Shown: positions 25,890 to 32,997 of the stretch, piece by piece
Layout: each line of letters opens with the position of its first letter
How positions within the stretch are numbered: the first letter of the stretch is position 1
Assembly: GCA_027035825.1 (NCBI GenBank)
Contig: JALVTX010000173.1
Span: 1-32,997, forward strand
Reading direction: 5' to 3'
Length of the DNA stretch: 32,997 nt
Origin: Mariprofundaceae bacterium
GTDB lineage: Bacteria > Pseudomonadota > Zetaproteobacteria > Mariprofundales > Mariprofundaceae
The notes under the pieces: model-generated
Seen by the model: only the letters and a program-made list of their open reading frames with translations
Database searches by the model: none
Told to the model about the DNA's origin: nothing
Program-made: the position numbers and the translations under genes

Positions 25890-26695
25890 CGCAGGATGCG
25901 CCGATGATCCTCTGGCACAACCTGCTGGCCGGAGCCGCCTACACCGTGGACATCGGCACGGAGGAGGCCGGCAGGCCCATGTCCAACGTCGCGAACCTCG
26001 ACACGCTGCGCCCGGCGCAGATTACAGCGGATCCAAGCGGCGTGGCGCAGGTCACATGGACGTTGCCGGGCTCCATCGGCTACGGCGTCGAGCCATTCGG
26101 CTTCGGCCCGTGGGGCGGGCAATGGCCCATCGAGGCTATCGTGCTGGGCGCCAACCGGCATCAGTCAGCCGGATTTCGCACACCGGGACTCACGTGGGAG
26201 ATCGCGGGGCTGACGATCCAGGACATCTGGCCGGACAACACGGCGGTGATCGTCAAGCCATCCGCCCCGGTCATGACCAGCACCGTCACGCTCAAGATCA
26301 CGGGCGCTGCGGCGGGGCAGCTGATCACCATCCCGGAGCTGTACGTCGGCCCGGCCATCACAATGCCGCATCTGGATTACGGTTATGACCCTTACCACGA
26401 GGTCGCCAACGCGCCGAGCTTCAAGACCGAATCCGGGCGTGAGTACCTGGCCGTGCGCTATCGGCGGCTGGAGGTCTCCCCGCGCTGGTCGGTCGCACCG
26501 TCGCGGCTCTGGGCCATGCTCGATTACTTCCGGGAGCAGGTCCTCGAGGTCCGAAAGGTGTTCTGGTGGGCGTGGTCCCCGGACTCGCACCCGACCGAGG
26601 TCTACCTCACCAGACACAATCAGCCCGCCGCCGGCATGCCGTGGCGCAGTTCCGTGCACCGCAGCTTCGATCTGCGGCTGGTGGAGGCGGTATGA
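25886..26695 (+). CDS. Distal tail protein, uncharacterised
   Basis: 269 aa directly after tape measure; ATGA-type overlaps with neighbours. Confidence 0.6.
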   Translation: MTQDAPMILWHNLLAGAAYTVDIGTEEAGRPMSNVANLDTLRPAQITADPSGVAQVTWTLPGSIGYGVEPFGFGPWGGQWPIEAIVLGANRHQSAGFRTPGLTWEIAGLTIQDIWPDNTAVIVKPSAPVMTSTVTLKITGAAAGQLITIPELYVGPAITMPHLDYGYDPYHEVANAPSFKTESGREYLAVRYRRLEVSPRWSVAPSRLWAMLDYFREQVLEVRKVFWWAWSPDSHPTEVYLTRHNQPAAGMPWRSSVHRSFDLRLVEAV

Positions 26696-26997
26696 AGCAA
26701 CTGCCGCGTGCGCTCGCCGATGCGGTGCAGGCCGGGCAGGCGTCCGAGCCGCTGGCCCTCCTCGCTGTCTGGGCCGAGCGCGGGCCGGAATCCCGGCTTG
26801 TCGCGCCGAACCAACTGGCCGGCTCCAATGATCCGGCGGCTGCGAACGATGCCAACGTGACCGTGACCAACGGTGCGCTAGTGCTGGCTGCCGGCAATAC
26901 GGTGCCGATGGATCCGGCAAATGCGCTTGGCTCGGCCTATCTCGAAACAAAGTGGCAAGGCCATGTGACCGAGGTTGGCCAAGAGGTGTGGGCATGA
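26692..26997 (+). CDS. Small tail-module protein
   Basis: 101 aa MKQLPRALADAVQAGQASEPLALLAVWAERG...; overlaps on both sides. Confidence 0.5.
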   Translation: MKQLPRALADAVQAGQASEPLALLAVWAERGPESRLVAPNQLAGSNDPAAANDANVTVTNGALVLAAGNTVPMDPANALGSAYLETKWQGHVTEVGQEVWA

Positions 26998-29036
26998 GCA
27001 TCTGGGGCAAGATCACCGGCCAGAAAAAATACCAGCACATCCGATATGACCGGTATGTGGACGCCAACACCCCTGCCATCATGGCACCATTCACGCCTGT
27101 CTCGACCATTCGAGTGGAAGAAGTCAATCTGGGGCTGGAGAATGCCGGCAACCTTGCCGCAACCTGTTATGTCTGGTTCAGGGATGCGCTCACCAAGCGC
27201 CAGATCGGCAATCAGATCCGGTTGAGTCTGGCCGCGGGCAGCGGCGTATCCGTGCATACGCTGTCCGGATTCTCGGCTGCATTGTTCCGGGGACGCGACT
27301 ACGAGTTGGTGGTGGATTTCGCCCGCCCCGACATCAACAGCTATACTGCTCCGCAGTCGTCCACCAGCCACTATTCCGTGGCGATTCGGGCCTATGGCAT
27401 CAAGGGGGCGGCCGTGGGCCCGGCATGGAAGTTCCGGCTTGGCGATGGCGAGGTCGTCATGGCCGGCCGCGAGGGTTATCAGGCCACGGGCGCGGCCTGG
27501 CGGACGTTCGACGTGCGCGAGGCGCCCGCGGGCGACGGGTTGGTGACATTCGTGGACGTAGTGCCGGCCGGCACGAGTATGCAGGTGGAGCTTTGGTACA
27601 CCAACAACCCTACGCTGGCGGCCGCGCCGGGCACTACAGGGTGGACGTATCACGGCATCGTCCAGTCCGGCGACACGATCCCGCCTGCACGGTACTGGCG
27701 GGCCAAGATCAGTTATACCTCGACCGCCGGGAACGACGACACGCCGGAGCTGAGTGCCATCAGCATCATCTATTACCGGGACCCGGTGCTGATCGGCACG
27801 CACGTGCAGGCCGTGCCGCTGACCTCGGGCGGAACGACGGCGCAATCCGCGCCGGGCCTGTCGCGAATCGGCACGGCAAGCGCCGCTCTGTCGCCGCAAC
27901 TCAAGCAACAGATGGTGGGCCGGATGACCTGCGAATTGGCGCCGGAGCCGGAGGCCGATTACCTGGCCAGCGTGCCACTGCGCGGGCACAGGGCGCAGAT
28001 TCGCGTCGGCTACAACGGCGTGCCGGACACCATCGGGCTGTACGATGGCATCGTGCGGGATATGGCCTGGCACGGCAACCGGTGGGCGCTGACGATGGAC
28101 GACATCATCTCCATCACCGATGCCAAGGCCCCGAACCGCCGCTGGCCGACCTGGGACGCCGCGACGGCCTACAATCCCGGCGACATCGTGGCCTACAACG
28201 GCAAGGGCTGGCTGGCGCTGGTCGGCAGCACGGGCGTCACGCCCGGCAGCGATCCTAACACCTGGCAGGAATATGGCGCCGTCTGGAAAGAGCTGGACTA
28301 TACGCCGGCCAGCAACAATGGCACGAACTGGCACCTGGCCGACATCGCTTACGACATCCTGTCCAACGCGATCAACCTGCCCGGCGAGCGCATCGACCGG
28401 GCCAGCATCGATGCGGTCAAGGCGTTGCGCCCCGCTGTTGTCAGTACCGGCGCGCGCATCACGCATCCGGTCTCCGGCCGCAAGCTGCTGGAGGAGATCG
28501 CGTGGCTGTTGCAGGCGCAGTGGATTGAGCGCGACGGGCAGATTGCCCTGTTGCCCGATCCTGATCCAGCGACCGTGGCGCCGGTCGAGACGATCACGCC
28601 GGACGACATCGCCGAGGGCCTGCAATACCGGCGCGGCTGGGCGGACGAGAAGAACGAGTGCCTGATCCTGACCGGCCTGCCGGCGGGCAGCGATGCGGGG
28701 CAACCGGGCAACTACTCGGACGGCATCGTGGCCACGGACGCCGCCGCCGTGCACGACGCCGATGCGGTGCTGCCCCACGTGTTCCACGACCGTTGGAACG
28801 TGCCACAGAGCGAACTCACCCGCATCGCGACGGATTTCGTCTCCAGCTGGGCCGGTGGCCGGGCCGTGGTCCGCGCGACGGTCTCCATGCGGCTGATGGC
28901 CCTGGAGCCGGGCGACGTGATCCGCCTGCAATCCGGCCAGCTCCCAGGAGGGCGGAGTGAGATGCTGATGATGGTGATGCGCGTGGATCTGGACTGGCAG
29001 CGGCAGGCGCTGCGCATGGATTTTCTGGAGGTGTAA
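26994..29036 (+). CDS. Tail tip / receptor-side tail protein with CBM5/12-like segment
   Basis: 680 aa from MSIWGK; contains WPTWDAATAYNPGDIVAYNGKGWLALVGSTGVTPGSDPNTWQEYG. Confidence 0.65.
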   Translation: MSIWGKITGQKKYQHIRYDRYVDANTPAIMAPFTPVSTIRVEEVNLGLENAGNLAATCYVWFRDALTKRQIGNQIRLSLAAGSGVSVHTLSGFSAALFRGRDYELVVDFARPDINSYTAPQSSTSHYSVAIRAYGIKGAAVGPAWKFRLGDGEVVMAGREGYQATGAAWRTFDVREAPAGDGLVTFVDVVPAGTSMQVELWYTNNPTLAAAPGTTGWTYHGIVQSGDTIPPARYWRAKISYTSTAGNDDTPELSAISIIYYRDPVLIGTHVQAVPLTSGGTTAQSAPGLSRIGTASAALSPQLKQQMVGRMTCELAPEPEADYLASVPLRGHRAQIRVGYNGVPDTIGLYDGIVRDMAWHGNRWALTMDDIISITDAKAPNRRWPTWDAATAYNPGDIVAYNGKGWLALVGSTGVTPGSDPNTWQEYGAVWKELDYTPASNNGTNWHLADIAYDILSNAINLPGERIDRASIDAVKALRPAVVSTGARITHPVSGRKLLEEIAWLLQAQWIERDGQIALLPDPDPATVAPVETITPDDIAEGLQYRRGWADEKNECLILTGLPAGSDAGQPGNYSDGIVATDAAAVHDADAVLPHVFHDRWNVPQSELTRIATDFVSSWAGGRAVVRATVSMRLMALEPGDVIRLQSGQLPGGRSEMLMMVMRVDLDWQRQALRMDFLEV

Positions 29037-29039
29037 GAG

Positions 29040-31058
29040 ATGGCGACACGGACCCCGAACCTTGGACTCAACAAGCCCGGATCGGGCGAATATGGCTGGG
29101 ATGCGCTGCTCTCCCAGAACATCGACACGCTGGATGCCTATGTCGGTCAGTTGCTGGATGAACGCGCCGTCTCGGGCACGGCGACCGGCGGCAGCGCCAC
29201 AACGATCACGGATAACGGCGCGAACTGGGGTACGGATGCTTTCGCAGGCGCAATTGTCGTGGTACGCCGCGATGGCGTGCTGCTGCGCACCGAGAAGATT
29301 GCCAGCAATACGGCGACGACGATCACGCTCGCAGCTTCGGGCGCGGCGATTCAATCCGGCGACAGCTATGTGATCATGGCCCAAGCGAACGCGATTCCGA
29401 ATTCCGAGAAGGGCCAGCCCAACGGCGTCGCCACGCTGGACGCCGCGGGAAAGCTCGCGCAGATGCCGACGGCGGATGACATCAATCCGTCCATTATGGC
29501 GCATATCAACTCCCCGCACGCGCCGGCCAACGCGGAGCCGAACCGACCCATCGCCACGCAGGCGCAGGCGCTGGCGGGCACGGACAACACGACGGACATG
29601 ACCCCGCTTCGGGCCAAGCAGGCCATCGATGCCGCCATCGCCGCCATCGCGTTGCCTCCAAAGCGCGACGTGACGTGGTTGTCGAAGAGTCCCGGCAACT
29701 GCTTCTCCATCATCATGAACGGGCGCCTTTATAACGCCCATGCGACCGCCGCATCATGGTGGCATGCCACTGGCCGCACCTCCGGCACGGACTGGGCCAC
29801 GGAGTTCGGCGTCCGGCACGGTCTGATTGAAGTGCTGTTCCCCAATGAAACAGGAAACCTCGTGGAAGCTGGAAACACGGCGGACGATTCATGGGCGCTG
29901 TTCGACAACGGCAACCTGTATATGTGGGGATACAATCAGTTCGGCCAACTGGGCGTTGGCGACACTGCCGCGCACTGGACGCCCGTGCTGAGCGCCACGG
30001 GCGTGAGCAAGGTGTTCGCGCCGCAGCATTACGGAACCTACGGGGATTACATCCGGTTCTTCATCCAGAAGACCGACGGCACGATCTGGGGCGCGGGATA
30101 CAACGGCTTTGGCGCGCTGGGTGACGGCACGACGGTGGACAAGACCACGTGGACGCAAATCACCAGCCTCGGAACCAACACGGTCAAGCTGTTCAACCTT
30201 GGCGGGTATGTTGGCTGCACATTCGCCCTGAAATCAGATGGCTCCATCTGGGCCTGCGGCTACAACGGCTATGGCTGCCTCGGCGATGGCACCCTGACGA
30301 ACCGCTCCAGCTTCGTGGATGTGACCACCAACTGGGGAGGGCCGGCGGCGGACATTCTCCAGATGGGTGGTGGGTTCAGCTTCTATACGGGAGCGGCTTA
30401 CGACAATCGCTGCTTCACGGTGATGCTGCGCAAGGACTCGGCGGGCAATGCCGAGGTGCGGACATGCGGCAACAGCTCCTGGGGTCAGCGTGGAGATGGA
30501 ACGACGGTCAACACGGCCAGCGTGCCTTATCTCGTCCCGCTGGCCAACCAACCGGTGGAGATGGCCGTGTTTGGTGGAGCGCCGGGGACGATTTACGTCC
30601 GTGATTCGGCCAACCAACTGCTTGCATGGGGCTATAACGGTTATGGCCAGATTGGCGACGGAACGACGGCGAACAAGACATCCGCGACGGTCGTGGCTAC
30701 GGACTGCGCCAAACTCTTCGGTGATGGCAACGATGAATACAACTACGGGCACTATATCTCCGGCTTCTACCGGAACCTGAATGGCCAACTGATGGGCACA
30801 GGCTACAACGCCTACGGAGAGCTGGGCATTGGCAATACGACCCAGCAGACCACGTTCCAGCAGGTGATGCTGCCCTATGCAACGTCGGGGCAGATTGTCG
30901 ATCTCGGCTGGTTCGCCTCGACCGGTTCCACCAAGACCTATATCGCCAGGATGGCTGACGGACGCCTCTTTGCGTGGGGCTACAACGGCCAGCAGAACAT
31001 CGGCAACGCGGCGCAGAATGTCGTCGTGCCCGTCCAGATCGAGCTGCCGCAACTGTAA
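29040..31058 (+). CDS. Tail fibre with RCC1-like beta-propeller repeats
   Basis: N-terminus TRTPNLGLNKPGSGEYGWDALLSQNIDTLDAYV; seven WGYNxxGQLGxGT-type repeats in the C-terminal half. Confidence 0.75.
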   Translation: MATRTPNLGLNKPGSGEYGWDALLSQNIDTLDAYVGQLLDERAVSGTATGGSATTITDNGANWGTDAFAGAIVVVRRDGVLLRTEKIASNTATTITLAASGAAIQSGDSYVIMAQANAIPNSEKGQPNGVATLDAAGKLAQMPTADDINPSIMAHINSPHAPANAEPNRPIATQAQALAGTDNTTDMTPLRAKQAIDAAIAAIALPPKRDVTWLSKSPGNCFSIIMNGRLYNAHATAASWWHATGRTSGTDWATEFGVRHGLIEVLFPNETGNLVEAGNTADDSWALFDNGNLYMWGYNQFGQLGVGDTAAHWTPVLSATGVSKVFAPQHYGTYGDYIRFFIQKTDGTIWGAGYNGFGALGDGTTVDKTTWTQITSLGTNTVKLFNLGGYVGCTFALKSDGSIWACGYNGYGCLGDGTLTNRSSFVDVTTNWGGPAADILQMGGGFSFYTGAAYDNRCFTVMLRKDSAGNAEVRTCGNSSWGQRGDGTTVNTASVPYLVPLANQPVEMAVFGGAPGTIYVRDSANQLLAWGYNGYGQIGDGTTANKTSATVVATDCAKLFGDGNDEYNYGHYISGFYRNLNGQLMGTGYNAYGELGIGNTTQQTTFQQVMLPYATSGQIVDLGWFASTGSTKTYIARMADGRLFAWGYNGQQNIGNAAQNVVVPVQIELPQL

Positions 31059-31069
31059 GGAGGACAGCA

Positions 31070-31516
31070 ATGCCAATGAGCAATCCGACGCCGCCCGTCG
31101 TGGGCAAGGAACCGCCAATGCCGTCGGCCCGGCAGGAACTGCTGCGTATCGTAAGAGAGGAAGCCGCGCGCGCCATCGATGCGGCGGCCGAACGGGCGCG
31201 CGGGCCTTGGCTTGTCGCGCCGGGGCAGGCGCTGACCTATCGCGAAAAGGAACAGCAGGCGCGGGGCTATGCATCGGCTGGATATGCCGGAGCTGTCCCG
31301 CCGCTGGTGCGGCTGGAGGTGGACGCCTCTGGCGGAGCCATCACCGCGAAGCAAGCCGCCGACGCCATCATCGCCGCCGCTGATGCGGCCCGCGCAGCGC
31401 TTGCCGCCATCGAGCTGGAGCGCCGCAAGGGGATGCTGGCCATCAGGAAGGCGCGAACGGAGAAGACCATCCACGCCGCGAGGGATGCGGCGGTTCAGGC
31501 GCTGGGAGCGCTCTGA
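31070..31516 (+). CDS. Possible tail fibre assembly protein
   Basis: 148 aa directly downstream of fibre; YREKEQQARGYASAGYAGAVPPLVRLEVDASGGAITAKQAADAIIAAADA. Confidence 0.5.
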   Translation: MPMSNPTPPVVGKEPPMPSARQELLRIVREEAARAIDAAAERARGPWLVAPGQALTYREKEQQARGYASAGYAGAVPPLVRLEVDASGGAITAKQAADAIIAAADAARAALAAIELERRKGMLAIRKARTEKTIHAARDAAVQALGAL

Positions 31517-31827
31517 TGCGCGCGTTCGCCCTGATGCTCGTTGCGCTGGCGCTGACTATTTTGCTGGCTCCGGCAATATGGCTGGCCCAGCACGTGCGCT
31601 ATCCGCTCATTGGCAGGCCGCTCTCCCGGCTCTGGTGGGACACCGCCATCGGCCTTGACCAGCTCGGCGGGGCCATCCTCTACGGCGAGCCGGACTGGAC
31701 GATCTCCAGCCGCACGCATTGGCTCGCCCGCCGGGGCAACCGCTGGGCGCGGATGTTCGAGCGCGTGATTGACATGTTCTTCGGGCCGGGCCATTGCGCC
31801 CGGAGCTATCGGCATGAGTTTGGATGA
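31516..31827 (+). CDS. Phage membrane protein near right end
   Basis: 103 aa MRAFALMLVALALTILLAPAIWLAQHVRYPLIGRPLSRLWWDTAIGLDQLGGAILYG. Confidence 0.55.
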   Translation: MRAFALMLVALALTILLAPAIWLAQHVRYPLIGRPLSRLWWDTAIGLDQLGGAILYGEPDWTISSRTHWLARRGNRWARMFERVIDMFFGPGHCARSYRHEFG

Positions 31828-31887
31828 GTGAAATACTGTTACAAATAGGATAATCCGTCAGAATTTGAATTATATCACCTATTCGTC
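31828..31887. mobile_element. Right end of Mu-like prophage (junction within this interval)
   Basis: AT-rich segment after last phage gene followed by the truncated rlmB reading frame; candidate CA end at 31876-31877 (TATATCA). Confidence 0.5.
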
Positions 31888-32418
31888 TTGAGTTTTCGCG
31901 CGCGGCATCATTTCGCCGCCTGGCTGGACGGGCTGGACGTGGAGACCGGCGTGCTGGTGCTGCTGCTCGATGGCGTGACCGACCCGCACAACCTCGGCGC
32001 CTGCGTGCGCACCGCCGAGGCGGCGGGCTGCGCCGGGGTGATCATCCCCCGGCATCACGCGGCCGATGCCGACGCGCCGGCGGCGGCCAAGGCGGCCTGC
32101 GGGGCGATGGCGCGGTTGCCGGTGCTGACGGTTCCGAACCTGGTGCGGGCGATGGATGCGCTGCGCGAGCGCGGCGTGTGGCTGGCGGGCCTGGCCGGGG
32201 AGGCTGATGCGTTGATTTACGAAGCTGATCTGCGCGGCAACCTGGGGCTGGTGATGGGCGCGGAGGGCAAGGGGCTGAGGCGGCTGGTGCGCGAGCATTG
32301 CGACCAGCTGCTCCGCATCCCGATGCCGGGAAGCGTGGAATCGCTGAACGTGTCGGTGGCGACGGGGGTGGCGCTGTTCGAGGCCGTGCGCCAGCGGCGG
32401 GAGGGCTCCCGGGCCTGA
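31888..32418 (+). pseudogene. rlmB: 5'-truncated 23S rRNA (guanosine-2'-O-)-methyltransferase RlmB-type gene, interrupted by prophage
   Basis: LLLDGVTDPHNLGACVRTAEAAG...LVMGAEGKGLRRLVREHCDQLLRIPMPGSVESLNVSVATGVALFEAVRQRR; N-terminal substrate-binding domain missing. Confidence 0.85.
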
Positions 32419-32428
32419 GGCGCGGGAC

Positions 32429-32599
32429 TCAGGCGGCCTGCTGGTCCTCCGGGTTGCTCTCGGGCTCCACGCGAACGAACACCTGGCCGCAATACTGGCA
32501 CTGGCCGCGGCCGCTCTTGAGATTGATGTACACCAGCGGATGCTGCCCGTTGTCGGAGCAGGAAACGACGTCCTCGGTGACCTTGATCTCGGAAGCCAT
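32429..32599 (-). CDS. zf-CHCC (NDUFS6-like) zinc-finger protein
   Basis: 56 aa MASEIKVTEDVVSCSDNGQHPLVYINLKSGRGQCQYCGQVFVRVEPESNPEDQQAA. Confidence 0.8.
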   Translation of the reverse strand: MASEIKVTEDVVSCSDNGQHPLVYINLKSGRGQCQYCGQVFVRVEPESNPEDQQAA

Positions 32600-32709
32600 G
32601 CAATCCTCCTTCTGCCTCGAAAAGAAGCCGGCGCATTGTTCATCCGGCGCGGTTTATGTCAAGCTTGCCCGCCTATCACATCGTGCGCGGACATGCGCGG
32701 GGAGGTTGC

Positions 32710-32997
32710 ATGCGGCGGCTGGACAGGATTCTCATCGAGGGGCTGGAGGTGCGGACGGTCATCGGCATCTTCGACTGGGAGCGCGAGATACGCCAGACCG
32801 TGCGGCTGGACATGGAAATCGCCTGGGACATCTCCCGCGCCGCCGCCAGCGACAGCATCGAGGACACGCTGGACTACAAGGCCGTGGCCAAGCGGCTCAT
32901 CGCCTTCATCGAGGAATCCAGCTTCGGCCTCATCGAGGCGCTGGCCGAGGCCTGCGCGCGCATCGTCATCGAGGAGTTCGGCGCGCCGTGGCTGCGC
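32710..32997 (+). CDS. folB: Dihydroneopterin aldolase, partial at window end
   Basis: MRRLDRILIEGLEVRTVIGIFDWEREIRQTVRLDMEIAWD...DSIEDTLDYKAVAKRLIAFIEESSFGLIEALAEACARIV. Confidence 0.88.
   Translation, partial: MRRLDRILIEGLEVRTVIGIFDWEREIRQTVRLDMEIAWDISRAAASDSIEDTLDYKAVAKRLIAFIEESSFGLIEALAEACARIVIEEFGAPWLR

Noticed and set aside
26937-29741. 934-aa minus-strand ORF antisense to tail-tip and fibre genes
   Set aside because: Low-complexity Arg/His/Gly-rich shadow ORF typical of high-GC antisense; plus-strand genes have clear domain features and coupled starts.
31888-31890. TTG as a genuine start of the methyltransferase gene
   Set aside because: Product would lack the N-terminal domain and begin at the phage junction; truncation by insertion is simpler.
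1-32997. CRISPR arrays, tRNA or rRNA genes
   Set aside because: No regularly spaced repeat array, cloverleaf-like gene or rRNA segment was recognised by eye.

Overview
The window holds most of an integrated Mu-like (transposable) prophage plus its right-hand host junction. The early region (about 1-7100) is read mainly leftward: Ner-like regulator, CII-like regulator, IclR-type HTH, DUF3102-like protein, MuA-type DDE transposase, MuB/ExeA-type ATPase and small genes. This layout resembles BcepMu-type phages more than Mu itself. A divergent XRE repressor and a second, paralogous Ner-like regulator flank an accessory segment (about 7.4-9.95 kb) with a secreted thermonuclease-like protein, a soluble protein of uncertain family and a multi-TM membrane protein. 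From about 10 kb the rightward late region encodes lysis (GH108 muramidase, holin-like TM proteins), a Mu-type head module (terminase subunits, DUF935 portal, gpF-like, gpG-like, protease with nested scaffold start, decoration, major capsid), then a tail module that looks siphovirus-like (tail tube, chaperone pair with a textbook -1 frameshift signal, tape measure, tail-tip protein with a CBM5/12-like segment, no visible sheath), and a tail fibre carrying seven RCC1-like repeats. The prophage ends at about 31.83-31.89 kb inside a 5'-truncated rlmB-type rRNA methyltransferase gene, followed by a zf-CHCC protein and folB. The left phage end lies outside the window. All family names come from reading the translated sequence; no database search was run.
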